Under the pieces are notes generated by a model. It did not search any database. It was not told where the DNA came from and saw only the letters and a list, made by a program, of their open reading frames with translations. DNA of 39,389 bases from contig CANKRG010000016.1 of assembly GCA_947485165.1 (NCBI GenBank), positions 1 through 39,389 on the forward strand, read 5' to 3'. The stretch's first letter is position 1; each line of letters begins with the position of its first letter. This DNA comes from Comamonadaceae bacterium. Its GTDB lineage: Bacteria > Pseudomonadota > Gammaproteobacteria > Burkholderiales > Burkholderiaceae_C. Of the stretch, positions 1 through 8,005 are shown in pieces. The position numbers were made by a program, and so were the translations under genes.

Positions 1-261
1 CGCAAACAGCGCTGGGGTCGCCCAGATGCGCTCATCGCGGCGCGCCGCTATAACGCGTTGGCGCTGGCCAACGGCATGTCGCCCACGCAAATGGCACTGG
101 CGTTTTGCTACACCAAATGGCAAATCACCAGCACCATCATCGGCGTGCGCACGGTGGCACAGCTGGATGAGTGCATTGACGCCTACGGCACCACGCTGTC
201 CCCTGAGGTGCTGGCCGAAATCGACAAAATCCGCTGGGAAATTCGCGATCCTGCGCAATAG
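1..261 (+). CDS. Aldo/keto reductase, Tas-like, C-terminal part
   Basis: This is the last 86 codons of a gene that begins before the window; the frame is open from base 1 to the TAG at 259-261. The visible part resembles the C-terminus of NADP(H)-dependent aldo/keto reductases of the Tas type: an 'SPTQMALAF' helix, then 'TSTIIGVRTVAQL' (the conserved strand and loop that grips the cofactor's adenosine phosphate in AKRs), then 'LSPEVLAEID' and a short tail. The family folds as a TIM barrel and reduces carbonyls in the cytoplasm; substrate cannot be told from this fragment. The active-site Asp/Tyr/Lys/His lie outside the window. A hairpin repeat follows the stop codon directly. Family assignment is confident, the Tas subgroup less so. 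Confidence 0.8.
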   Translation, partial: RKQRWGRPDALIAARRYNALALANGMSPTQMALAFCYTKWQITSTIIGVRTVAQLDECIDAYGTTLSPEVLAEIDKIRWEIRDPAQ

Positions 262-264
262 ACT

Positions 265-290
265 GTCATTCCCGCGAAGGCGGGAATCCA
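265..290. repeat. Short palindromic repeat between aldo/keto reductase and plsY
   Basis: ATTCCCGC (268-275), loop GAAG, GCGGGAAT (280-287) form a perfect 8 bp stem. The core 'TTCCCGCGAAGGCGGGAA' is a palindromic repeat type I know from many proteobacterial intergenic regions. It lies just after the upstream stop codon and lacks a T-tract, so it is called a repeat and not a terminator, although the RNA would fold. Confidence 0.6.
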
Positions 291-313
291 CGGCACTCAA
301 AGAAAATAAAAAT

Positions 314-330
314 AGAGGAGACAAATTTTG
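314..330 (+). promoter_or_regulatory. Ribosome binding site fixing a TTG start for plsY
   Basis: AGAGGAG at 314-320 stands 7 nt before TTG at 328-330. No ATG or GTG in frame has a comparable site, so plsY appears to start at TTG, which may lower its translation. Confidence 0.7.
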
Positions 331-1005
331 GAAAATATCAGCACTTTTTACCCCATCCTTGCCACCATCGCCGCCTATTTGATTGGCTCTTTGTCCTTCG
401 CCGTCATCGTCAGCAAAGTCATGGGGCTGAACGACCCGCGCACCTTTGGCAGCAAAAACCCAGGGGCGACCAATGTTTTGCGTTCGGGTAACAAGTCTGC
501 GGCGATTATCACGCTGGTGTTGGACGCGCTGAAAGGCTACATTCCCGTCGCGCTGGTGCAGTGGTTGGGGCGAGACTTCGGTTTAAGCGATGGCACAGTC
601 GCCATGGTAGGCATCGCGGCGTTTTTAGGGCATTTGTACCCTGTGTTTTTCAAATTCAAGGGCGGCAAAGGCGTGGCTACGGCGGTGGGCGTGTTGTTTG
701 GCGTGCATTGGGCGCTGGGCGTGGTTTGCGTTATCAGCTTTGCCATCGTGCAGTACTTTTTCCGTTACGTGTCCTTAGCCTCTTTGGTCGCCGCTGTTTT
801 TGCACCCGTCGCCTACCTGTTTGGCGACCGCGTGCTGTGGGCAGCAGACCGCTACATCACGCTCGCCTTGGTGGTGATCGCCATGCTGCTAGCCTACCGC
901 CACAGCGCCAACATCACCCGTTTGATCAAAGGCACAGAGCCCAAATTAGGCGATAAAAAGCCCGTAGCAGCTGCTGCCGTTAAGCCGAAAGCTAAAAAGC
1001 ATTGA
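328..1005 (+). CDS. plsY: Glycerol-3-phosphate acyltransferase PlsY
   Basis: An inner-membrane enzyme that moves an acyl group from acyl-phosphate to sn-glycerol-3-phosphate, making lysophosphatidic acid, the first committed step of phospholipid synthesis. The 225 residues hold several hydrophobic segments and the family's loop motifs: 'GSLSFAVIVSK' near the N-terminus, 'GSKNPGATNVLRSGNK' (residues ~38-53), and 'FKFKGGKGVATA' (~108-119), the glycine-rich phosphate-binding loop. The protein is about 20 residues longer than E. coli PlsY because of a Lys/Ala-rich C-terminal tail (ending KPKAKKH), probably cytoplasmic. The start is TTG with a strong Shine-Dalgarno sequence 7 nt upstream. It stands alone between a repeat hairpin and a copy of the 45 bp repeat. 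Confidence 0.95.
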   Translation: MENISTFYPILATIAAYLIGSLSFAVIVSKVMGLNDPRTFGSKNPGATNVLRSGNKSAAIITLVLDALKGYIPVALVQWLGRDFGLSDGTVAMVGIAAFLGHLYPVFFKFKGGKGVATAVGVLFGVHWALGVVCVISFAIVQYFFRYVSLASLVAAVFAPVAYLFGDRVLWAADRYITLALVVIAMLLAYRHSANITRLIKGTEPKLGDKKPVAAAAVKPKAKKH

Positions 1006-1033
1006 AAATGCCTTTTTAGGGGTATAAATATGC

Positions 1034-1078
1034 CTCTAGCCAGCGTATTAATTGCTTAAGCCGCTACTAAATGTATAG
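1034..1078. repeat. 45 bp dispersed repeat, copy 1 (orientation B)
   Basis: Begins CTCTAGCCAGCGTATTAATT and ends with the half-palindrome CTACTAAATGTATAG. Orientation B means the GC-rich 'CTAGCCGGCGTATTTA' end comes first on the plus strand. It lies between plsY and a truncated acetyltransferase and may mark the break point of that gene. Confidence 0.8.
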
Positions 1079-1094
1079 TGAAAATGATTTCTAG

Positions 1095-1277
1095 GTGACT
1101 ATGCTAGACCTCCAAAAAGCCGAAGCGATTGCCGTCACTCTGGGCTGTTGCAAACTCACCCTGGAAGTCCTGGAAGGCAACAAACTCGCGCAAGCCGCCT
1201 ACATCGCCAATGGCTTTGCGGGCTACCAGTTAGACCCAGAAATGGGCAGGGCGATGTTTTGGCAGAAGAAGCTTTGA
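1095..1277 (+). pseudogene. GNAT acetyltransferase remnant (C-terminal third)
   Basis: About 60 codons match the C-terminal part of GNAT-fold N-acetyltransferases: 'AEAIAVTLGCCKLTLEVLEGN' is the strand beta4/5 and acetyl-CoA region, followed by 'AQAAYIANGFAGYQLDP' (the usual A-x-x-x-Y-x-x-x-GF ending) and 'GRAMFWQKKL'. A working GNAT domain needs about 140 residues, and the N-terminal strands and the pyrophosphate-binding R/Q-x-x-G-x-G/A loop are absent. No ribosome binding site precedes the possible GTG (1095) or ATG (1101). The upstream sequence is a copy of the 45 bp repeat ending 16 bp earlier, so the gene was probably truncated by a rearrangement there. Expression as a short peptide is unlikely but not excluded. 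Confidence 0.7.
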
Positions 1278-1355
1278 GTGTTGAAAGTAAAGGCGCACAA
1301 TCGCGTCGACACCTCTAACTTGGAGAAACAAGAACATGCATGCCAGCAAACTCGC

Positions 1356-1404
1356 GGCCCCCTCGGGGGGCAGCGCATCACGCGCAGCGAAAAGCGTGGG
1401 GGTC
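1356..1404. repeat. GC-rich palindromic element downstream of yajQ
   Basis: CCCCC-TC-GGGGG (1358-1369) forms a short strong hairpin, followed by a run of GCGC-containing bases and a G-run. On the minus strand it begins a few bases after the yajQ stop codon. I recall similar C-run/G-run elements in intergenic regions of Comamonadaceae. It may act as a factor-independent block to transcription from yajQ, though no T-tract follows. Confidence 0.45.
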
Positions 1405-1408
1405 ATGT

Positions 1409-1900
1409 TCAGTCTCTGAAATTGTCAAAGCTCACTGGCATATCGGTGATCTCAGACCGAATCAGCGCCATCGCCCCCTGCAAATCGTCGCGCTTGGCAC
1501 CGGTCACGCGGATGGCGTCGCCTTGAATCGCGGCTTGCACTTTGAGTTTGCTTTCTTTCAGCAGCTTGGTGATTTTCTTCGCGGCTTCGGCTTCAATGCC
1601 GTTTTTCACCTTGATGTGCACTTTGACTTTGTCGCCACCGATTTTTTGCATATCGCCTTTGTCCAAAAAGCGGATATCGACGTTGCGCTTGGTCAACTTG
1701 TTGCGCAGCACGTCTTCCACCTGGTCAAGCTGAAAGGCGGCGTCGCCATACATGATGATTTCTTTGTCTTTTTCCTTCAACTCCACGGCGGCAGAGGTGC
1801 CTTTGAAGTCAAAACGGGTGTTGATTTCCTTGCTGGTGTTGTCGATGGCGTTCTTGATTTCGACGAAATTGGCTTCGCAGACGGTGTCAAATGAGGGCAT
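1409..1900 (-). CDS. yajQ: YajQ family nucleotide-binding protein
   Basis: 163 residues, full length for the family. It starts '[20 protein letters not shown]' and ends '[10 protein letters not shown]', both diagnostic of YajQ (UPF0234). The central '[18 protein letters not shown]' and '[20 protein letters not shown]' belong to its two ferredoxin-like alpha/beta repeats. YajQ proteins bind nucleotides and RNA; in Xanthomonas and Pseudomonas a homologue binds cyclic di-GMP and acts with a transcription factor. It is a soluble cytoplasmic protein. It is divergent from murB, with 83 bp between the starts. The ATG at 1898-1900 is the only sensible start. Confidence 0.95.
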   Translation of the reverse strand: MPSFDTVCEANFVEIKNAIDNTSKEINTRFDFKGTSAAVELKEKDKEIIMYGDAAFQLDQVEDVLRNKLTKRNVDIRFLDKGDMQKIGGDKVKVHIKVKNGIEAEAAKKITKLLKESKLKVQAAIQGDAIRVTGAKRDDLQGAMALIRSEITDMPVSFDNFRD

Positions 1901-1983
1901 GGTTCAGCTTCTTTATGGAGTTTTTGAGTAATTTCAGCGTATTTTAGAGATTTTGATACAGCTTTGAATGCGACAATTGTCCC

Positions 1984-3063
1984 ATGTTCATCGAGAAAAA
2001 TGTAGCCCTAGAGTCGCTAAATACCTTCCATATCGTCGCCAAAGCACAAACTATGGTGCGAATCAGCTCCGTCAACGATGTTTTGGCTGTTTTGGTCGAT
2101 CCTAAATTGGCCCTGCAGCCGAAATTTGTGCTCGGCGGCGGCAGCAACATCGTCATCACCGGCGACATCAAGCCTTTGGTGATGAAAGTCGAAATCACCG
2201 GCAAACATGTGGTGCAAGAAACCGACAAACACTGGATCGTCGAAGCGGGTGCGGGTGAAAACTGGCACGACTTTGTGACCTGGTGCGTTTACAGCGGCTA
2301 CCCGGGCTTGGAAAACATGGCGTTGATTCCAGGCTCGGTCGGCGCCAGCCCAGTGCAAAACATAGGGGCGTACGGCGTGGAGCTGCAAGACCGCTTTCAT
2401 GAGCTAGATGCCATCAACCTGGACACGGGTGAGACTTTCACCCTCAACGCCGCGCAATGTGCTTTTGGCTACCGCGACTCAGTGTTCAAACACGTTGCGG
2501 CAAGAGAGGGCGATTTCGGCCTTGGCGGTAAAACACTGATCACGCACGTACGTTTTGCATTATCCAAAGAATGGAAGCCAGTGTTGGGTTATGCGGATAT
2601 CGAAAAAAAAATGATAGCTTTAGGGCTGGAGCCTACAAATTATATACCTACACCGCTACAAATTTATGAGTGGATTTGCAGCATCAGAAGCGCTAAATTG
2701 CCCGACCCCAAAGTCATAGGCAACGCCGGCAGCTTCTTTAAAAACCCAACGGTTAGTGCCGAGCAGTGTGCCGACATCATCCAGCGCGAACCCAAAATTG
2801 TGCATTACCACTTAGACGATGGTACGGTGAAGCTGGCGGCGGGTTGGCTGATTGATGCTTGTGGCTGGAAAGGCAAAAGCGTCGGCAACGCGGCGGTGTA
2901 TGAGAAACAGGCGTTGGTGATTGTGAACCGTGGCCATAGTGAAATTGGAAGCGGCGCCAAAGGCGCCACGGGCGGCGAGGTGATGACCTTAGCCAAGGCG
3001 ATTCAAACCAGTGTTTACGAGCGCTTTGGCATCCGGCTGGAGCCGGAGCCGGTGGTGGTCTGA
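1984..3063 (+). CDS. murB: UDP-N-acetylenolpyruvoylglucosamine reductase MurB
   Basis: A cytoplasmic FAD enzyme that uses NADPH to reduce UDP-GlcNAc-enolpyruvate to UDP-MurNAc in peptidoglycan synthesis. Visible motifs are 'LGGGSNIVIT' and 'VEAGAGENWHDFV' (FAD-binding domain), 'GLENMALIPGSVGASPVQNIGAYG' in two adjoining pieces, 'YRDSVFK' (substrate Tyr/Arg), 'IGNAGSFFKNP' with the proton-donating Ser, and the C-terminal 'RLEPEPVVV' carrying the catalytic Glu. The lack of a Tyr-loop deletion makes it a type I (E. coli-like) enzyme. At 359 residues it is somewhat longer than E. coli MurB (342). Part of the excess is residues 215-229, encoded exactly by a 45 bp repeat copy, placed before 'CSIRSAKLPDPK', where E. 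coli MurB has a shorter stretch. It ends 4 bp before the convergent argG stop. Confidence 0.95.
   Translation: MFIEKNVALESLNTFHIVAKAQTMVRISSVNDVLAVLVDPKLALQPKFVLGGGSNIVITGDIKPLVMKVEITGKHVVQETDKHWIVEAGAGENWHDFVTWCVYSGYPGLENMALIPGSVGASPVQNIGAYGVELQDRFHELDAINLDTGETFTLNAAQCAFGYRDSVFKHVAAREGDFGLGGKTLITHVRFALSKEWKPVLGYADIEKKMIALGLEPTNYIPTPLQIYEWICSIRSAKLPDPKVIGNAGSFFKNPTVSAEQCADIIQREPKIVHYHLDDGTVKLAAGWLIDACGWKGKSVGNAAVYEKQALVIVNRGHSEIGSGAKGATGGEVMTLAKAIQTSVYERFGIRLEPEPVVV
2626..2670. repeat. 45 bp dispersed repeat, degenerate copy inside murB (orientation B)
   Basis: CTGGAGCC...ACCTACACCGCTACAAATTTATGAG aligns over 45 bases to the copy at 7793-7837, best over 'CCTA...CGCTA' and 'AAATTTAT'. It begins on a codon boundary and encodes MurB residues 215-229, exactly 15 codons. 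The copy is decayed, so the call rests on equal length and shared ends. Confidence 0.5.
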
Positions 3064-3067
3064 GACT

Positions 3068-4441
<1,374 letters not shown>

Positions 4442-4449
4442 TCAATGGA

Positions 4450-4779
4450 TTAACCGAAATGGCAAATGTAGTGGTAAGCCTCAGTCACCCGAATCTCAAA
4501 GCTGGAGTTACCCGCGATGCTGAACTTTTCACCCGCCACAGACTTCACCCAAGCGTCAGTTCCTGCGAGCTTGTATTCACAACTCCCAGCCGTGCATTCC
4601 ATGATTTCAGGTGCGCCGGTGTTGAAGGTGAGGGTGGATGGTAGCACCACGCCAACTGATTTTTTCGTGCCATCCGCCAAGGTGATGCCGTGGCTCACGC
4701 ATTTGCCGTCAAAGTAAACGCTGGCGGTGGTGGCAACGGTGACGTTGTGGAAATGAGGGGTAACTGTGGATGTGGTCAT
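4450..4779 (-). CDS. ppnP: Pyrimidine/purine nucleoside phosphorylase PpnP
   Basis: A small cupin-fold enzyme (DUF1255, formerly YaiE) that splits several nucleosides with phosphate into base and ribose-1-phosphate. The 109 residues show 'YFDGKCVSHGITLADGTKKS' then 'GVVLPSTLTFNTGAPEIMEC', the family's 'T-x-A-x-E-x-M' signature, and 'FEIRVTEAYHYICHFG' at the C-terminus, matching the E. coli ending. It carries about 15 more N-terminal residues than E. coli PpnP. Cytoplasmic. It lies 47 bp upstream of argG on the same strand, so co-transcription is possible, but no functional link is evident. Confidence 0.9.
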   Translation of the reverse strand: MTTSTVTPHFHNVTVATTASVYFDGKCVSHGITLADGTKKSVGVVLPSTLTFNTGAPEIMECTAGSCEYKLAGTDAWVKSVAGEKFSIAGNSSFEIRVTEAYHYICHFG

Positions 4780-4800
4780 GGTGCGTCAAATTTTAGGCAA

Positions 4801-4834
4801 TAAAAAAGGGGCTGTGCTGCAACGCACAACCCCT
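4801..4834 (-). terminator. Rho-independent terminator of the glycine-zipper gene
   Basis: On the minus strand AGGGGTTGTGC - loop - GCACAGCCCCT (4807-4834, one mismatch) is followed by TTTTTT (4802-4807). It stands 34 bp after the stop of the gene at 4868-5605 and before ppnP. Confidence 0.85.
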
Positions 4835-4867
4835 GATTTTAAGGCACTCTAAGCAGTGCGCTTAAAT

Positions 4868-5605
4868 TTAACGCCAATTGCGGTAGTCGTCATACCCACG
4901 GTCGTAGCGCACGGGTTGCACGGGGTGGCGAACTGTGTGCACTGGGCGCTGCACAGCGCGTGGCGCGTAGTAGTTGGAGTTGTAGAAATAGCGTGGTGCA
5001 GTGGGTGCAAATGAGTCGTAGTAATAAACCACAGGCGCCACTGGGTTCACATAAGTCACGGTTTGCACGGGCGCATAGTTTTGTACGGGTGCTTCCACAT
5101 ACAGCGCAATCCGCGCACCTGGACGGAAATCACCCGTCGCTGGCATCTGCACCGTGTAACGCTGATTTGTATATTCATACAGCACATGATGCGACACAGT
5201 GCGGTTTTCTACCGTGTTTTGGGTGTGGCAAGTCTGGTTTGGGTACTGTCCTGCATAGTTTTGCGCTTCAATCTGGTTGCCCACAAAGCCGCCGCCCAGT
5301 GCGCCCACCACGGTTGCTATCGCACGGCTATCTTGCCCATGACCACGGCCAATCTGGTTGCCCAAAGCACCGCCGACCAAAGCACCAATCAACGCACCAC
5401 CGCCTGCAGGTCGGTAGGATTGCACGGTTGTCGTGGTGCAAACTTGCTGAGGCACGGTCACTTGCTGCACCACGGGCGTGGCAGAGATCACAACGCCAAA
5501 CGCATTAGCAGGGCCAGATTGCGCCAAAGTGACGCCGGCAGCGGCCAACAATGCGGTGGCGACCATACTCTTAATGACGATACTTTTTGTAGCGATATTT
5601 TTCAT
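4868..5605 (-). CDS. Secreted glycine-zipper 2TM-domain protein
   Basis: 245 residues with a clear Sec signal peptide (KNIATKSIVIK, then a hydrophobic Ala/Val/Leu run, cleavage probably after 'TLAQS'). Residues ~68-112 are a glycine zipper: 'GGGALIGALVGGALGNQIG' and 'VGALGGGFVGNQIEAQ', the Rick_17kDa_Anti/Gly-zipper-2TM pattern found in outer-membrane-associated proteins. The C-terminal half is rich in Tyr, Pro, Val and Arg ('VVYYYDSFAPTAPRYFYNSN') and looks low in structure. There is no lipobox Cys at the cleavage site. Probably periplasmic or outer-membrane; members of the family are linked to envelope stress, but the role here is unknown. It has its own terminator and is therefore monocistronic. 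Confidence 0.8.
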   Translation of the reverse strand: MKNIATKSIVIKSMVATALLAAAGVTLAQSGPANAFGVVISATPVVQQVTVPQQVCTTTTVQSYRPAGGGALIGALVGGALGNQIGRGHGQDSRAIATVVGALGGGFVGNQIEAQNYAGQYPNQTCHTQNTVENRTVSHHVLYEYTNQRYTVQMPATGDFRPGARIALYVEAPVQNYAPVQTVTYVNPVAPVVYYYDSFAPTAPRYFYNSNYYAPRAVQRPVHTVRHPVQPVRYDRGYDDYRNWR

Positions 5606-5780
5606 GTCTTAGCTCCTAATAAGTCCAAATTGTTCTGGACTAGAAACTGAGGCCACCAGCGCACCATACGCAAATGTGTTTCAGTACAACTACAACGGCT
5701 ATCAGAAGACCGAAGCTGACCGAGGTTTGCAACGCTTGTGTAAAGGTGCTGTAACTGTTTGTGAAGAAAATGTGAGTTAA

Positions 5781-5826
5781 GCTATAAATAATATAGCGAA
5801 TTAGGGAATAAATACGCTGGCTACAG
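5781..5826. repeat. 46 bp dispersed repeat, copy 3 (orientation A)
   Basis: GCTATAAATAATATAGCGAA... to GCTGGCTACAG. It is the same length as the copy at 21121-21166 and differs from it at about ten positions. It lies between the start of the glycine-zipper gene and the end of ggt; the rest of 5606-5871 shows no gene. Confidence 0.85.
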
Positions 5827-5871
5827 CAAAAAAAGCCTTTAAATCAGCCTTATTCCCTTTGCAATCCCCTT

Positions 5872-7773
5872 TCAATCCCCCAAAACCACCCCTTCCCGCC
5901 GTGGATCCGCCCCGCCAAAGAAGCCGTCATAGGTCGCAGCGCCAGAAGAAGTCGTCCGCTCAATCGCTTGCAGCCCACTGGTCATATCGATTTCTCTGAT
6001 CTCGTGGCCTTTGGCTTTCAGGGCTTCGACGACTGCGGGTGGAAAGCGCTTGGCTTCCAGAATACTGGGGCCGTTGAGTGAGCCGAAGTTGGGCAGGTTG
6101 ATGGCTTCTTGTGCGTTCATGTCCCAATTTAGCGTGCCGATCAGCGTTTTCGCGGTGAAGTGAATGATGAGCGCACCGCCCGGGCTGCCGGCGCTCATGA
6201 TGACTTGGCCTGTGGTTTTGTCGATCACCAAGGTGGGGGACATGCTGGAGCGGGGGCGTTTGCCGGGTTGGACGCGGTTGGCGATGGGTTTGCCTGACGC
6301 GTCTGCAGCGGCGAAGCTGAAATCGGTCAGCTCGTTGTTGAGTAAAAATCCCCCTGCCATGGCGGGGCTAGGGGACACCATCTGCATAGACCCAAAAGCG
6401 CCCTCAATCGTCGTCGTCATCGCCAGCGCATTGCCCGACGCGTCGATGATGCTGATGTGCGATGTGCCGTATTCGGGCTGGTCGGGCATGGGTGCATATT
6501 TGAAATCTATGCGTGCATTTGCATTGTTTTTAATAGCATCATAGGGAAGTGGTATACCGGCTGAAGCGGTTTTCATGCTCACATTAGTGATCAATTTAGA
6601 GCGCTTCTCCAAGTAAACAGGGTTCAGCATCTGCGCCCAACTTCCCGCTGGCGGCTCAACAAAATCAGGGTCAGCCACGTACTGCGCACGGTCGGCAAAG
6701 GCAAGGCGGGAGGCTTCCAGGTACAAATGCAGCCACTCGGGGCTGAGAAATTCGTTAGGCGTGGGCGCTTTGGCTGACTCCAGCGGCAGCTGCGGGGCAA
6801 CCGTGTTGTTCAAAATGCCCAAAATTTGCCCAATCGCAATCGCCCCCGAGCTGGGCGGTGGCATGCCGCAAATTTGGTAGATTTCGGGCTCAACTTTGTA
6901 GTCAAAACACAGTGGCTCGCGCTTTTTTGGTGCGTAATTGGCTAGGTCTTGCAGGCTCAGTTGTCCTGCATTTGTGGGGTGATTCCGCACTTTGTTGACG
7001 ATGGCCTGTGCAAGTTCGCCCTCATGCAAGGCTTTTGCGCCTTTTGCCGCGATTTGACGCAACACGGCGGCGTAAGCCGGGTTTTTCAGCACATGCCCCA
7101 CGGGCCAAGCTGTACCTGTAGCATCGTAAAAATAAGCCGCTGCCACAGAGTCGTTTTTGAGGAATTTCTCAGCAGTTAAGAGTGTGTTCAATCGCGGGCT
7201 GACCTTGAAGCCGCCTTCCGCCAAAGCAATCGCCGGCAGAAACAGCGTCGCCCACGGCAGCTTGCCATGCTGCTTGTGCGCCATCTCCAGCATGCGCACC
7301 GTGCCCGGAACGCCAACGGGGCGACCACCGACGACAGCATCGCTAAACGCCATAGGTTTGCCGTCCGCGCCCATGAAAAGCGACTCGGTTGCCGCTGCGG
7401 GTGCGGTTTCGCGACCATCGAATGCTTCCATCTTGCCGTTCGGTTTGCCATCTTGGTGCAGCAAAAATGCCCCCCCGCCAATCCCGCTAGACTGCGGCTC
7501 CACCAGTCCCAGCACCATCTGCACCGCCACAGCCGCATCCACCGCGCTGCCGCCCGCTTTCAAAATCTGGTAGCCCGCATCGGTGGCAAGTGGATTCGCC
7601 GCAGCCACCGCAAACTTCTTAGTCGCCCAGCCGGGTTTTTCTGTGTAGCTAGAGGCTGCTTCGGGCAGGGTGGGAGCGGTGTAGGTGAATGGCGGAGCCG
7701 GTTGAGTTGCGCAGCCAGCGAGTAAGGATGCTGCAAAAGCCGCAACATAGCCAAGTTTAGTGAAATGCGTCAT
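5872..7773 (-). CDS. ggt: Gamma-glutamyltransferase, lipoprotein type
   Basis: An Ntn-hydrolase that removes or transfers the gamma-glutamyl group of glutathione in the periplasm. The 633-residue precursor starts with a lipoprotein signal peptide ending 'SLLAG-C21', so it should be lipid-anchored. The large-subunit motifs 'SSGIGGGAFLLHQDGK' and 'FDGRETAP' (binding the gamma-glutamyl carboxylate) are present. Thr437 in 'YGTSHISIIDASGNALAMT' is the expected self-cleavage site and nucleophile; 'MSPTLVIDKTTG' and 'GSPGGALII' (oxyanion region) follow. Residues ~403-418, about 20 before the cleavage site, are encoded by a 46 bp repeat copy and extend the tail of the large subunit. Another repeat copy sits 20 bp before the start codon. 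The gene seems to stand alone. Confidence 0.93.
   Translation of the reverse strand: MTHFTKLGYVAAFAASLLAGCATQPAPPFTYTAPTLPEAASSYTEKPGWATKKFAVAAANPLATDAGYQILKAGGSAVDAAVAVQMVLGLVEPQSSGIGGGAFLLHQDGKPNGKMEAFDGRETAPAAATESLFMGADGKPMAFSDAVVGGRPVGVPGTVRMLEMAHKQHGKLPWATLFLPAIALAEGGFKVSPRLNTLLTAEKFLKNDSVAAAYFYDATGTAWPVGHVLKNPAYAAVLRQIAAKGAKALHEGELAQAIVNKVRNHPTNAGQLSLQDLANYAPKKREPLCFDYKVEPEIYQICGMPPPSSGAIAIGQILGILNNTVAPQLPLESAKAPTPNEFLSPEWLHLYLEASRLAFADRAQYVADPDFVEPPAGSWAQMLNPVYLEKRSKLITNVSMKTASAGIPLPYDAIKNNANARIDFKYAPMPDQPEYGTSHISIIDASGNALAMTTTIEGAFGSMQMVSPSPAMAGGFLLNNELTDFSFAAADASGKPIANRVQPGKRPRSSMSPTLVIDKTTGQVIMSAGSPGGALIIHFTAKTLIGTLNWDMNAQEAINLPNFGSLNGPSILEAKRFPPAVVEALKAKGHEIREIDMTSGLQAIERTTSSGAATYDGFFGGADPRREGVVLGD
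6521..6566. repeat. 46 bp dispersed repeat inside ggt (orientation A on plus strand)
   Basis: GCATTGTTTTTAATAGCATC... to ATACCGGCTGAAG aligns without gaps to the 21121 copy. It encodes GGT residues ~403-418 (SAGIPLPYDAIKNNA region) with no stop codon. Confidence 0.7.
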
Positions 7774-7792
7774 TTTTACCCTTCAAATATGA

Positions 7793-7837
7793 CTCTAGAC
7801 GGCGTATTTATTGCCTAAGTCGCTATGAAATTTATAG
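7793..7837. repeat. 45 bp dispersed repeat in the ggt leader (orientation B)
   Basis: CTCTAGACGGCGTATTTATT...GAAATTTATAG. A well-preserved copy, 20 bp upstream of the ggt start codon, so it probably lies in the ggt 5' untranslated region or promoter. Confidence 0.85.
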
Positions 7838-7901
7838 TATTTTAGAGAATCTATTCTACCTGCAAGCCTGATGCTGGCATGGTATTTTTTCTTCTAGTAT
7901 G

Positions 7902-7933
7902 AGATTTATATTCTTAAATAGATATATAAATCT
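7902..7933. promoter_or_regulatory. 10 bp inverted repeat upstream of the TSUP gene
   Basis: AGATTTATAT (7902-7911) and ATATAAATCT (7924-7933) are perfectly complementary with a 12 nt spacer, in the very AT-rich 232 bp between ggt and the TSUP gene. Size and spacing suit an operator for a dimeric regulator; the regulator is unknown. Confidence 0.4.
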
Positions 7934-8005
7934 AATTTAATATTATTTTGTGATCTATAAAATATTTGGCATCATGGATTCTTTTGTATCAAATAGGCGT
8001 TCTTA

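Noticed and set aside
1034-1078. The dispersed repeats as a CRISPR array or MITE with terminal inverted repeats
   Set aside because: Copies are kilobases apart, in both orientations, lack regular spacers and have no complementary ends.
2626-2670. MurB extra residues as a sequencing error or intron-like element
   Set aside because: Exactly 15 codons in frame, and the sequence aligns with other repeat copies in the window.
4960-5650. Open frames of up to 195 codons opposite the glycine-zipper gene
   Set aside because: Their composition is rich in His, Arg and Cys with no family resemblance. The minus-strand frame has a signal peptide, a known domain and a terminator.
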